Shown here: in pieces, positions 47,465-59,215 of the stretch
Layout: every line of letters begins with the position of its first letter
Position numbering within the stretch: the first letter of the stretch is position 1
Source: Tubulanus polymorphus
Lineage: Eukaryota; Nemertea; Palaeonemertea; Tubulaniformes; Tubulanidae
NCBI RefSeq assembly: GCF_964204645.1
Contig: NC_134025.1
Coordinates: 10,793,001 to 10,857,000, forward strand
Reading direction: 5' to 3'
Length of the DNA: 64,000 nt
Notes under the pieces: generated by a model
Databases searched by the model: none
What the model saw: the letters and a program-made list of their open reading frames with translations, nothing else
What the model was told of the DNA's origin: nothing
Program-made: the position numbers and the translations under genes

Positions 47465-47769
47465 ATATTAATCAAAATTCTCGCATACCAGGGTCCAGTT
47501 TCACAAATGGGTTTTTTGTGGAGCCAAGCCCGGGGCAAGAATAGATGAGCCCTCACATACCAGGTTCCTTGTGAACAACTTAGACAAGAGGAACCAACCA
47601 TGGGGTTGGTTGCCGAACCAACCATGGGATTGCTCATCTTAAATTGATACTTGTGAAGCTAACTGTGCCCCCAGGTAGGATTTTGGGAATTGATGCGAGA
47701 ATTTCAATAAGTTTAGTAGCCTGCAGTTCCATACACATACACCGAGTACAGAGTATTTCATTCTCTGCA

Positions 47770-47838
47770 GGGTCCAGTTTCACAATCAACTCCTAAATTG
47801 ATTTAGGATTAAGTTAAGCTATGTTAGTGAAACCGGGT
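47770..47838. mobile_element. Short foldback, 'gggtcc-gtttcac' type
   Basis: AGGGTCCAGTTTCAC at the left is mirrored by GTGAAACCGGGTCC at the right within 70 bp. A lone left end also occurs at 47490, and the 139-bp element at 21542 has a similar layout. Confidence 0.4.
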
Positions 47839-48146
47839 CCATTGGATCCGTTTAACAAACATAGACCAATCAATGTTTGGATTTTTCTTAAAAATAAAAC
47901 ATGTTCTAACGCAATTGTTGGACCTATGGGATGTAGTTTATCACCTATGGTTTATCATGTACGTGATGCAGAGTCTATGAAACTGCTGGCGTCTGTAATC
48001 ACAAATGGAACAACAGAGGAAATTACTTTGTATGAACTGTTGTGATCGTGTTATTTGAAATAAATGTATAAGTCCCATGACAAAAGAAAACCTGTCAATA
48101 TTGGTCAACTTTCATTGACTGTGGGACTATAAAACCATTTACCAGT

Positions 48147-48574
48147 CAACCACGCTTAATTCGTCGACGGTTAATTCGTATAACTTCCTAATTCGGTAAA
48201 ATTGAAAGGTCCCGATTTTTTTCTTCGTTATTCCCTTCAATTTCCATCGTTTAATAAGTAATTCGTAAATCGTAGCCGTATCGACGGTCCATTTTCTTTA
48301 AAAGAAAGAAAATCCGACCCGTAATTCTATCCCATTGTTCAGCCTGCTGGCAGTGATTGGCAAGCTTATCAATTACTTGTCAGTCAAGTCTGAACAATGA
48401 ATGGCCGTGGCCCTGGCGTTTGTTCCAATGCCAGTGGAATTTTTAGATGGTTTTTATTCGTAGTTTATATGAATTAATAGATAAATCGTTAATTCTACAA
48501 TTATTTATAGACAATACGAATTAACAATAATCCGTATAATGTATAATTCGACATACGAATTAAGCTGGTTAATT
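48147..48574. mobile_element. AT-rich foldback element (tentative)
   Basis: The left end 'aaccacgcttaattcgt' is mirrored by 'acgaattaagctggtt' at the right, and 'taattcgta' recurs throughout in both orientations. Boundaries are approximate. Confidence 0.35.
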
Positions 48575-48878
48575 GTATTATACAAGTTTATGCAAACATG
48601 TCCAGAACAGTGGAACTGGATTCTGAGGTAGAAACTATTACAACTTAATGCAATTACATGGAGTGTGTAAATATCTCATGCCCTTGATCCATCTCAAAAA
48701 GCCAATCGTTAATCTTCAATTTCAATTTGTGGAATCTCTCTATTGTCAGCTGAGATGTGAAGAAATAACTAAAACAGGGGAATAGGAAGAAAAGTGAATT
48801 GAAAAAGAAGAGCGCGGGGGTGTTAGGTGCTTAGGTTGAGAGGTTTTGTTATTTTGTGCATAGGTTGTTCTAGTTATT

Positions 48879-50247
48879 TCTCTCTCCATCTCTCTCTCCA
48901 TCTCTCTCTCCATCTCTCTCTCCATCTCTCTCTCCATCTCTCTCTCCATCTCTCTCTCCATCTCTCTCTCCATCTCTCTCTCCATCTCTCTCTCCATCTC
49001 TCTCTCCATCTCTCTCTCCATCTCTCTCTCCATCTCTCTCTCCATCTCTCTCTCCATCTCTCTCTCCATCTCTCTCTCCATCTCTCTCTCCATCTCTCTC
49101 TCCATCTCTCTCTCCATCTCTCTCTCCATCTCTCTCTCCATCTCTCTCTCCATCTCTCTCTCCATCTCTCTCTCCATCTCTCTCTCCATCTCTCTCTCCA
49201 TCTCTCTCTCCATCTCTCTCTCCATCTCTCTCTCCATCTCTCTCTCCATCTCTCTCTCCATCTCTCTCTCCATCTCTCTCTCCATCTCTCTCTCCATCTC
49301 TCTCTCCATCTCTCTCTCCATCTCTCTCTCCATCTCTCTCTCCATCTCTCTCTCCATCTCTCTCTCCATCTCTCTCTCCATCTCTCTCTCCATCTCTCTC
49401 TCCATCTCTCTCTCCATCTCTCTCTCCATCTCTCTCTCCATCTCTCTCTCCATCTCTCTCTCCATCTCTCTCTCCATCTCTCTCTCCATCTCTCTCTCCA
49501 TCTCTCTCTCCATCTCTCTCTCCATCTCTCTCTCCATCTCTCTCTCCATCTCTCTCTCCATCTCTCTCTCCATCTCTCTCTCCATCTCTCTCTCCATCTC
49601 TCTCTCCATCTCTCTCTCCATCTCTCTCTCCATCTCTCTCTCCATCTCTCTCTCCATCTCTCTCTCCATCTCTCTCTCCATCTCTCTCTCCATCTCTCTC
49701 TCCATCTCTCTCTCCATCTCTCTCTCCATCTCTCTCTCCATCTCTCTCTCCATCTCTCTCTCCATCTCTCTCTCCATCTCTCTCTCCATCTCTCTCTCCA
49801 TCTCTCTCTCCATCTCTCTCTCCATCTCTCTCTCCATCTCTCTCTCCATCTCTCTCTCCATCTCTCTCTCCATCTCTCTCTCCATCTCTCTCTCCATCTC
49901 TCTCTCCATCTCTCTCTCCATCTCTCTCTCCATCTCTCCATCTCTCCATCTCTCCATCTCTCCATCTCTCCATCTCTCCATCTCTCCATCTCTCCATCTC
50001 TCCATCTCTCCATCTCTCCATCTCTCCATCTCTCCATCTCTCCATCTCTCCATCTCTCCATCTCTCCATCTCTCCATCTCTCCATCTCTCCATCTCTCCA
50101 TCTCTCCATCTCCCCATCTCCCCATCTCCCCATCTCCCCATCTCCCCATCTCCCCATCTCCCCATCTCCCCATCTCCCCATCTCTCCCTCTCCCTCTCCC
50201 ACTCCCACTCCCACTCCCACTCCCACTCCCACTCCCACTCCCTCTCT
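48879..50247. repeat. 1.37-kb simple-sequence array with changing period (12, then 8, then 6 bp)
   Basis: From 48879 to about 49930 the 12-bp unit CATCTCTCTCTC repeats nearly 90 times without a visible error. It then switches to the 8-bp unit CATCTCTC until about 50110, then CATCTCCC until about 50180, then CCCTCT and CCCACT 6-bp units. Several frames on both strands stay open over 430-485 codons (SLHL, MERE, GERD and RWRE repeats). They begin or end in unrelated sequence and are not considered genes. The right edge lies directly against the truncated retrotransposon. Confidence 0.95.
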
Positions 50248-50252
50248 CAGTA

Positions 50253-52291
50253 ATTTTACATACATTTCCCTATTATTTGAATAACTTTCAAACCAGGCTA
50301 GTGCCTGTCCCCTTATACCATAGGTATAAAGGTATAAGGTTTTTTCATTACAATATTAAGATCAAGACAATCAAATGCTTTACTAAGATCTAGGAAAGCT
50401 GCTAGTGTATAACAATTAGTTTCAAACCCATTAATAATATTGCCAACTAACTACCGACCTTCGTACGACCTTCTCCAAAAGCTTTGATACACAAGGTAAT
50501 AACGATATGGGTCGATAGTTCGAAAATTCTCGATTATCGTCCTTTTTAAATAATGGAGTTACACAAGCTAATTTAAAATCTTCTGGAACAATACCAGATT
50601 CTAAAGACTTGTTAAAAATATCTGCTAGTGGTTTAGATATGTAAGAACCAATATTCTTTAAATAATGGAGTTACACAAGCTAATTTAAAATCTTCTGGAA
50701 CAATACCAGATTCTAAAGACTTGTTAAAAATATCTGCTAGTGGTTTAGATATGTAAGAACCAATATTCTTCAATAATAAATTATTAATAGAGTCATGTCC
50801 AGCAGACTGTTTTGGTTCTAACGACGAGATCAATTTACGTACTTCAATTTCATCCGTCGGAAACATGTAGAAATTATTGTTCAGGTCTTTTGGCATAAAT
50901 TTATCAAACTGATCATTATTATTCGACATATCTTTAGAAAGTTTACTTCCAATAGTACTAAAGTATTTACAGAAACCATTACTTATACGTTGTCTGTCAT
51001 TACAGGGTTTACCATTTACATTAAAGTTATCGGGTACACAATTCTTATTGGGGGTTTTCCCTATAATTTCTTTCATTGTTATCCATAATCTACGGCTATT
51101 TATATTAAATTTCAGTAATTTGGAGCTATAAAATTGTTGCTTGGCTTTTCTCTTGGCGGAGTTGTAAACATTACGATATACAATATAAGATTTAAAACGG
51201 GGGTGACTTTTGTCAAGACCTATTACAGATTTATATAATGCATTACATTTATGTGACGAATTAATAAGACTCGGGGTCATCCATGCCTCTCGGGCATTTA
51301 CATTACGATTTCGTACACTCTGTTTCGGAGCGTAGAAGTCGATTATACCAATCAATGTTTTATTAAAATACATATATGCATCGTTACTGTTTAAACTGTG
51401 TAATGGTGACCAGTCAACAGTTGTTAGCGCACGTTTAATAAAATTCAAGTTTCTTTCAGTGAGATTTCTCTTCATAAAAGTCTCAAGTTTTTTGTACACC
51501 ATATTTTTTTCGATAGATGTAAGGCATGGTAGATGGTCTGACATATGGGCCAATAATATTGCTGAAGAAATTTTCCCCTTTATGTCTGTATCAACGTAGA
51601 CATTATCTATAAGGGTTGCGGTAGTCGAGGTTATCCGCGTAGGTCTTAAAATGGTTGGATATAAACCATTAGTTAAATTTAAATCAAAAAATTTAGCAGC
51701 GTTAGCGTGGTAATCCATCTTGAGATAATCGAGATTTTGATCAGTACCGATTATAATTTTTTTGTTTTCTTTTTTGATATTTTCTATGCACTTTTGATAG
51801 TCTTTAATAAACTGGTCTTCACTGGTTCCAGGAATTCTGTATATTTCTCCCACTATGATATTATCATCCAATTCTACAAAGCAAGATTCGAATTGGCCAG
51901 TTTTAAACTCACGTACATAGATGGCGACACCTCCTCCTGTGGTGGTTGTTCGGTGCTCTTCTATGGGTTTATGATAACCTGCTATATTAATTTTGCCTAC
52001 ATTATCATTTAATCAAAGTTTCACACAACAAGATTAAATGTAGTTTACAGCCTTGGTTTTCTAGTAAATATATTAAATTCCTCAAGTCAGTTTACTATTG
52101 ACACTATGGATATTTAGTTGTAAAATATTCAGTCTATCATGTGTGAAATTAAATTCACTCGAAACTTTATTTACATCAAGATACGGACAGTGATTATTTA
52201 AAGGATTTTCATCCGATTCATCAAAAAAATTGTTAGGGTCATTTTGTATGACCTTCAGTCGGTCACTTATATCAATACTACCGAGACACAT
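50253..52291 (-). pseudogene. LINE ORF2: endonuclease plus 5' part of reverse transcriptase, disrupted
   Basis: ORF2 begins at about 52291. NILQLNIHSVNSKL is the N-terminal APE-type endonuclease signature. The frame then breaks twice (about 52085 and about 52010) before resuming with TGGGVAIYVREF. The longest open part runs 51871-50633 and includes MSDHLP, an endonuclease block, and LADIFNKSLESGIVPEDFK, the start of reverse transcriptase. A 112-bp tandem duplication (units starting about 50545 and 50657) shifts the frame. Beyond it FSNYRPISLLP, AAFLDLSKAFD (RT motif A) and YGIRGQALAWF can be read in pieces up to 50253. Confidence 0.85.
50545..50768 (-). repeat. 112-bp tandem duplication inside the LINE reverse-transcriptase gene
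   Basis: Two near-identical 112-bp units lie head to tail (starts near 50545 and 50657). Because 112 is not a multiple of three, the reverse-transcriptase frame is lost at the junction. The near-identity of the units shows the event is recent relative to the rest of the decay. Confidence 0.9.
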
Positions 52292-52322
52292 TTATGGTCT
52301 GAGGTGTCATAAACCAAGCCAC

Positions 52323-53698
52323 CTAAATGTCGTTATTAATGTTCGGCTTTTTTGTCTGTTTTTCAGCAGACGGAGGCGTTTCAGACACAGAACGCTGTTT
52401 TCGTTTTGAACCAGCAACCGGCGTAAACGGAGGTTCGATAGTTTCTTTGTTATTATATCGAACAGCTTCGATGAATTGCTGCACTTAAGCTGCCTTGCCC
52501 AGGTCATTTAAGTGTATACCGGTTTTGTCACTCATCAGGTAGAACCGATCGCGGGTACCACCTGAAGGCTGGAAGACGTTATCATTGTTGATGTAAACCA
52601 TATTCTGTTTGTTACATAGTTAACTGCAATACGTATTTACCGTATTTACAGCCGTATTAAATTCCTTAACAGCAGCCGGATTTCCTGTTTTAGGAATTAT
52701 GCTCGACAGGTATATCTTTGCATTGTCAAAATGTTCATTAACTTTGGCCAATGCTTCGGACACGTTCAACTTAATAATATCTGAATCGGATTTATGACGG
52801 TTAACGTCGTTAGTGCCTAAGTGCACTATGACGTCAGTAACTTCTGACTTATTTTGTACACGATCAATCAACTGGTCAATATTTTCCGCAGTAGCCCCGG
52901 ACTGTTGAGTTATTTGAGCTCCTGGTAACTCTACATTCCGCATGTTTGAATCGCCAAGAATAACAATTTTATTATTTTGAAGATTCACCTTGGCCGGTAT
53001 TGGATTTGACGACAGTTTCTCGGTGCTGTGCGAATTACGTTCAGTAGTCTCTGCATTCGCTGTGATTGGCTGGTTTAGTTTCGGACAATTAAACTTCGTG
53101 TGACCGGGAGAATTGCATTCATAGCAAAGACGTCGCGGTTTAATAGTTTTCTTTGGACAATCAAATGATCATCCAGTAAACATGTTTGACATATGTCACC
53201 GTCACAATATATCCTAACGTTATAACTCTCGATTTTTGTGAAATTCGGAATCTGTTGATTAACACTAGAAAGTTGTAAAAAATGAGTACCAGTGTAAATA
53301 TTAGTTCCTTTGATTGTAGTTTTTTTGACAGAGTTGCTAACATAATCCCCATATTTGGCCATAAACGCAGCTATAACTCCATCATCCATCTCGATCGGCG
53401 CATCCACAATTTTTACATTATATAAATTCACGTTTGCGTCAGTTAATTTTATACAGTTTCCTTTAATCATCAGATCATCCTTACTGAGTTTCTCTCTGGT
53501 TACTCCATCCACACTTGTAATTATGCAATCAAAGTTTGTGATCTGGATTGAAAGTATTTTATTTACCTCAGGTTCCTTTTCACGAACAGCATTAAGAACA
53601 TCCAAATGAGTAAGTGGCCCGTTTGTGAATTGCTTCAGATTAAATTTCACAGATTTTTCACGGTTTAACATTGTTAATCCATTCACCATCTTGAACAT
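52323..53698 (-). pseudogene. LINE ORF1: zinc-knuckle and SGNH-esterase protein, disrupted
   Basis: It starts at the ATG at 53698. A single-base frameshift near 53165 falls inside the first CCHC zinc knuckle (CQTCLLDDHL). The other frame then gives CYECNSPGHTKFNC, a good second knuckle. The SGNH domain follows, with block I GDSN and block III GTND at 52988-52620. An in-frame TAA lies at 52620, after which the catalytic DxxH-type block reads DKTGIHLN. A second in-frame stop lies near 52487 and the probable true end is a TAG at 52323. RNA binding plus esterase activity is the family role; this copy cannot make the full protein. Confidence 0.82.
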
Positions 53699-54164
53699 AC
53701 GATAACGTTTTCCTCAAGAAAAATTAAAAAATGACGGAGCTCGCTATCATTCGGACTACATACATTCCGCCATATTGAATGATTGTGGAATGATTTCAAA
53801 TACTTGACTATAATGATGAATAACTTCTGAGCTAGTAACAGTGTTGAACTGGATGGTTATAAAAGACAAAGCTTTTTAACAGGAAATGACTTCATACATT
53901 CAGTCAAACAGCAGTTAGTCTTATAGAGACTGGAATCTGCAGAGATATTTACCGGTGCTTGTTTCAAGGACCTAAAGCAATGTCCATCATTCACAAACTT
54001 TCAGTGAATTCCTAGCATTTAATGTTCACAGATTCTGTCATGGGTTCCGCTTATTTCAGCTCCTAAAATACAAATGTATTAATGTTAGAAATTGTCAGTT
54101 AAAATGTTATGAACTAAGATCTGTTTCACATTGAAGCTCACAGCTTTCGTCTCACTTGTTTGCA

Positions 54165-54570
54165 GAATTGTTAGGCTACGTGTGAGGAGAATCTAGCAAT
54201 ATGTTTGAGGTGAACCAGGTCTTGCTGTAAATTTCAGAAGCTGTAAATTCTAGGGATGAGCTTCATTCTGTTAAGAGAAAATTGATTAGTGAAAAACAAA
54301 ACATCACATGTATGTCTGCTATTCTGAAAATTACTATTTTTCTTACCTGTTTTGATTATTGTAGCAAATTGTCCATGATATTTCGAGATTTTGATAGAGG
54401 ATGCAAGGATAGAGGATGATAGAGGATAGAGTTTGCAGAATTATTAGGATGCATGTGAGGAGGATCTAGCAATATGTTTGAGGTGAACTTTGAACCACGT
54501 CTTGTTAATTGTAAATTCTGGTGCTGTGTGGATTTCATTCTGTAAAGAGAAATTGATTAGTGTAATAAAG
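54165..54570 (-). repeat. Diverged tandem duplication, period about 270 bp
   Basis: The block 'gaggagaatctagcaatatgtttgaggtgaa...aattgattagtg' at 54165-54297 recurs with differences at 54435-54566. A splice-acceptor-like 'tgtattttag' (minus strand) occurs near both this block and a related one at 55040, so these could be duplicated exons of a non-coding transcript. That is a guess. Confidence 0.45.
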
Positions 54571-55611
54571 AAGATATTTCCCGAGGAGATTTTGATAGGG
54601 GATACAGCAGCAGCAGCACTTCTTACAAAGCTTTTGCGAGAATGATACATGAAAATACTGTATAGAACATATATTGCCAGGTTACTATCAAATTAGAGCA
54701 CAGTGGAGTGATGGAAATCTTACCGGACTATCGGATTAGTCTAGTACATTTTGACCATGCAGACTATTTCCATTTCTAGCAGGATTTCACTTCCAAGAGC
54801 CGTTATGTCATTAAGTTAAGACCACTGAGGTTTTCCTGAAAATTATAACATTACATAGATAATTGAAGCATACAGTTGTAAAACAAGCAAGAACCAGGTT
54901 GAATTATGTGGAGAAAATTACTTACATATATCACCACAAATTACTGCAATAAATCGATATAAAACTCATCACTTCTGACTTGTATGATTTGTAGAACGCA
55001 ATGTTTACTGTCTGCAGATTTTCAATGGTTCATTTTGGCCCCTAAAATACAAATGTTGTAGAGAAGCATACATTACATGAAGTTATGAAATAAGAGCAGT
55101 TCCAAACCATATCTCACCATTTTCCTCAATGTTTTTAAGCTAACGGTATTTGAGGTCGGCTGATGGGTGCTAAAACCTCCATCCCTGTCCGCTGAAAATA
55201 TGTATGAAAAACATAAGACATCGATAATTTCAACTTCGATCAGGATTTGAAATGATTGAAAACTCACCTCAAACTGCTGTGATATGGGAAATAAACAGAT
55301 TGATAATGAATACTGATGATATATTTCCAAACAGGTTTTACCTGCTGCTGGTGCTGTGTCTTTGAAATGAGAGCAAAACAGCAGATGAGATTAAAACAGT
55401 AGTTTTTAGTTCGTAGATAATTCAAATCGTCGACAGAGACTCCTGAGAATTCTGTAGAGAAATCCATCCTTAGAATTGAAATTACTTTTAGATAGTAGAT
55501 TCATTTATATAGTATTGCATCTATTTCATTCTGAAAAGAAAAAGAAACAATGATCAGTGACATCTCTAAGTTTTCAATCAATCAGAGACTGGCGTCAAAA
55601 AGAGTTAACAA

Positions 55612-56050
55612 CAATCAATTATGTTCCTTCCCCACAATCAAATGTGTTCACAATTTTGCCATAGATTTCGGACTGATTGAACAGCTACAGATACATGTAA
55701 CATTGTGTGCAGATACAGAGTACCGATCACTGCGTTACTTCATCCTGTGATTGAACAGAGATTTGTTCTCTCATCTTCACAATTCCCATCCATCTAACTA
55801 AAACATCGTAATACTTCAACCCACCTAACCTTCCGTCCCGACCCTACCAGACCCCATGCCTCCCGCCCTCCCAGACCCCTTCCCTCCCGCCCTCCCTCTC
55901 TCCTTCCCCTCCCTCCCAGTCCCCTTCCCTTCCGCCCTCGCAGACCCTGTCCCTCCCTCCCTACCAGACCCTGTCCCTCCCGCCCTCCCAGACCACATCC
56001 CTTCTGCCCCCAGTCCCACCCTCCCACCCCCTGACCCCATTCCTCCCACC
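55612..56050 (+). repeat. Left arm of a large inverted duplication
   Basis: Its sequence matches the reverse complement of 61737-62235. The match covers 'ttgtgtgcagatac...gatcactgcgttacttcatcctgtgattgaaca', then 'acaattcccatccatctaactaaaacatcgtaa', then a C-rich tract. The ORF tail LQIHVTLCADTEYRSLRYFI is also conserved in the other arm as LQIHVSLCADTKYRSLRYFI. Confidence 0.75.
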
Positions 56051-56155
56051 CTCAATGCCCACCCACCAAGCCCTCCCTCAATGCCCGCCCACCAAGCCCT
56101 CCCTCAATGCCCGCCCACCTAGCCTCCCTCAATGCCCTCCCATCAAGCCTCCTCA
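55830..56155 (+). repeat. C-rich low-complexity block with a 26-bp tandem repeat
   Basis: Runs of 'ccctcccgccctcccagacccc' give way after 56050 to about four units of 'tcaatgcccgcccaccaagccctccc'. Almost no G on this strand. Similar DNA is in the opposite orientation context at 61737-61975. Confidence 0.8.
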
Positions 56156-57118
56156 ACTCTTTCGTCTCTTCCTATGATATCACTCATCTGTACAATACCT
56201 CAAAAAGGATTTGCAATTTTTCACGATCATATCAACTGAATTAAGAAATATAAATACTTAATCGATTGCATCATTCACAAGGCTCAGAGATGAAGGAATT
56301 CAAATGATCAAATACCAAGTTCACAAACTAATCACAGTGTCGAAAATCACAAGGCCTCAATTTCTGTTTCCTTAATCAATTGGTAACCAAACCAGGGCCG
56401 TGAACCAAACTTTGACTCTTATTAGGAATTTATTCAAATGATTCCTTTCTATTTTTTCTTAACCCTCCAATTAGTAATTATATGACTATACACTGGTATT
56501 ATGCTGGGGATTGTCCAAATCAATTAAAGTTTCACGGAATGTTGCTGTAAAAAGATTATATATATCAAATGGAGTTAGTTTCAGTTGTAGAGGTGTTTAT
56601 CTCTAAATTATCAAACCAAACCTAAGAAACTAAACTAACATTGTTGTAAGGGAGGGAGGTATGGAGGGTTCACCAGAACCAGACCAAACCTCGACACTCA
56701 CAATGCAGAGGGCTAACACAAACCAAAGACAAGAATGATGGTCGATTCGGATAGATCAATAACTAATATATAGATGTTGCTTCACGAATTCAACATGTCA
56801 GCATTCTCATTATGATATCAATTTGTGGACCAATGACAGTTGATAGTCAGATTAGACATTTCTATCTCTCTACTACTACTACTGCTAGAGGCTTAATATG
56901 GGAAAGCTGTTTTATGGAATCCTTTTCATAAGATTAACGAATCAATGTTCATAAACTGCCTATGTCTAAATGTTACAAAATAGATACTACATAATCTGTT
57001 TCATTGTCTTTTAAAGTTACACTTGATCCCAGCGAAACAAATAAAACTACAGCCATATTTCATCATTTGCCATTTTTCCTTTTTCAGTCTTTTTTGTTTC
57101 AGCACACATAATTATCTT

Positions 57119-57300
57119 TTGAGTCGAGGTAGGAATAGACCCCTGCCCGCCCTCTAAGCGTGCAGGACACTAAACCTTCGAATTGCTCTCTGACCCTGCT
57201 CTTTATATTCTTCTCTGTGCTTTTGAGTCGAGGTAGGAATAGACCCCTGCCCGCCCTCTAAGCGTGCAGGACACTAAACCTTCGAATTGCTCTCGGACCC
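57119..57300 (+). repeat. Tandem duplication, 104-bp period
   Basis: 'Gagtcgaggtaggaatagac' occurs at 57121 and 57225, and the following about 75 bp ('ccctgcccgccctctaagcg' and onward) is nearly identical. Two copies only. Confidence 0.8.
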
Positions 57301-57663
57301 CACTCTTAATATCAGCATTTTTTGCTGTTTTACATTCGCTTCATATTTTTCTTTTCATATGGCATTTTCTTATTGGCTTTTCCCATTTTATCATATTTGT
57401 CTTCTCACTGGCACTCACCAGTTCCAACTGGGATCAAATTTATATGTCAAATTTATATGTCTCGTAGAGCAAGCAGCAATGAATCAATGACAGTAACTTG
57501 TTTGTTAATTTAGAGAAACTCTCACAGCTGCCAATAAAACCAGTAGCAGCAGCAGCAGCGCTGATATACAATATTGTATACAGATGATTCTTACATTATC
57601 AACGTCATTAGTTCCACGTAAATCATTTCATCCTCAAATAGATTCGTGAAGACAATGTTTGGA

Positions 57664-58848
57664 TCAAAATTTGGTTCACAGCCCTGGTTTGGTGACAAAA
57701 GAGTCAAAGCTTGGTTCACAGCCCTGGTTTGGTGACAAAAGTCAAAGCTTGGTTCAGGGCCCATGTTTGGTGACCAAAGAGTCAACATTTGGTTCACGGC
57801 CCTGGATTGGTGACAAAAGAGTCAAAGTCTGGTTCACGGCCCTGGTTTGGTGACGAAAGTCAAAGCTTGGTTCAGGGCCCATGTTTGGTGACCAAAGAGT
57901 CAACATTTGGTTCACAGCCCTGGATTGGTGACCAAAGAGTCTAAATCTGGTTCACGGCCCTGGTTTGGTGACAAAAGAGTCAAAGTCTGGTTGACGGCCC
58001 TGGTTTGGTGACAAAAGTCAAAGCTTGGTTCAGGGCCCATGTTTGGTGACCAAAGAGTCAACATTTGGTTCACGGCCCTGGATTGGTGACCAAAGAGTCA
58101 AAATTTGGTTCACGGCCCTGGTTTGGTGACAAAAGTGTAAAATCTGGTTCACGGCCCTGGTCTGATGACAAAAGTCAAAGCTTGGTTCACGGCCCATGTT
58201 TGGTGACCAAAGAGTCAACATTTGGTTCACGTCCCTGTATTGGTGACCAAAGAGTCAAAATTTGGTTGACGGCCCTGGTTTGGTGACAAAAGTCAAAGCT
58301 TGGTTCAGGGCCCATGTTTGGTGACCAAAGAGTCAACATTTGGTTCATGGCCCTGGATTGGTGACCAAAGAGTCAAAATTTGGCTCACGGCCCTGGTTTG
58401 GTGACAAAAGAGTCAAAGTCTGGTTCACGTCCCTGGTTTGGTGACAAAAGTCAAAGCTTGGTTCAGGGCCCATGTTTGGTGACCAAAAAGTCAACATTTG
58501 GTTCACGGCCCTGGATTGGTGACAAGAGTCAAAATTTGGTTCACGGCCCTGGTTTGGTGACAAAAGAGTCAAAGTCTAGTTCACGGCCCTGGTTTGGTGA
58601 CAACAGTCAATGCTTGGTTCAGGGCCCATGTTTGGTGACAAAAGAGTCAAAATTTGGTTCACGGCCCTGGTTTGGTGACAAAAGGGTCAAAGTCTGGTTC
58701 ACGGCCCTGGTTTGGTGACAAAAGTCAAAGCTGGGTTCAGGGCCCATGTTTGGTGACCAAAAAGTCAACATTTTGTTCACGGCCCTGGATTGGTGACCAA
58801 AGAGTCAAAATTTGGTTCACGGCCCTGGTTTGGTGACCAAAGAGTCTA
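57664..58848 (+). repeat. Minisatellite of about 39-bp units with a 433-bp higher-order period
   Basis: About 30 units of the type 'ggttcacggccctggtttgg' plus 'tgacaaaagagtcaaag'. Variant units marked by 'cccatgtttggtgac' begin at 57760, 57878, 58036, 58193, 58311, 58469, 58625 and 58743. The intervals are 118, 158, 157, 118, 158, 156 and 118 bp, that is blocks of 3, 4 and 4 units repeated as a group of 11 (about 433 bp). Open frames here are repeat by-products. Confidence 0.95.
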
Positions 58849-59215
58849 AGGCTTTGAGGCTAGTGTGCAGCCGTGCTTTCAGATTATACCCTAAATGGGT
58901 TCACAATCTGTATTCATTGATAATGTCAAAAATAAGGAATTATTTTGAGTCTGTAATAATGCATCCATCAAACGTCAAAGAACTACGTCATATAAACTGA
59001 CAAATTGATGCACTGATAAAATTTCAAATACTTAAACTGCGGAGGATGAAATAACAAATAAACTGATATGATCGTGAAAAATTGCAAAATAATCTAACTG
59101 TCACAAAGAGAAATAAAACTAACCATTGATAAAACACGTAGAGAATCCCACAATGATAACAAAAAGTAGTCTGAAAATGTTTCCTCAACTAATATTCATC
59201 TGCAGGAGCGATAAA

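Larger units (their letters stand above)
44910..48878. other. Repeat-filled region without an intact gene
   Basis: Apart from the segmental duplicate and its insertion, it holds foldback elements at 47121-47464, 47770-47838 and possibly 48147-48574. There are also short palindromes around 'ccaaccatggggttgg' near 47590. No ORF has coding-like features. Confidence 0.5.
50253..53760 (-). mobile_element. Truncated non-LTR retrotransposon (LINE) with SGNH-esterase ORF1
   Basis: On the minus strand, a 5' region near 53700-53760 is followed by ORF1 (zinc knuckles, then an SGNH hydrolase domain), then ORF2 (APE-type endonuclease, then the start of reverse transcriptase). The copy stops inside reverse transcriptase where the simple-sequence array begins, so the 3' half and tail are gone. 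Esterase-bearing ORF1 is known from the CR1/L2 group of LINEs, to which this probably belongs. It is inactive, with frameshifts, stops and an internal duplication. Confidence 0.85.
53761..57113. other. Repeat-rich region right of the LINE
   Basis: No firm gene. It contains a diverged tandem duplication (54165-54300 against 54435-54570), two 'ctcctaaaatacaaatg' blocks (54061, 55040), the left arm of an inverted duplication (55612-56050) and a C-rich block. A weak two-exon minus-strand candidate (55467-55342, then 55191) exists but encodes only about 60 residues. Confidence 0.45.

Noticed and set aside
48746-50284. Four overlapping 430-485-codon ORFs on both strands
   Set aside because: They are translations of the CATCTC-type simple-sequence array in different frames, with no gene context.
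55118-55467. Two-exon minus-strand gene (55467-55342 joined to 55191)
   Set aside because: Splice signals are fair, but the joined frame stops after 18 more codons, giving a 60-residue product with no recognisable feature in duplicated DNA.
55794-56122. Pro-rich and Gly-rich ORFs
   Set aside because: They come from the C-rich low-complexity block. The similar Gly-rich ORF at 61795-61977 has the same cause.
57591-58836. Several ORFs with repeated GSRPWFGDK-like or NQMLTLWSPN-like wording
   Set aside because: Frames through the 39-bp minisatellite; units differ in length by non-multiples of three and no splice or start signals fit.
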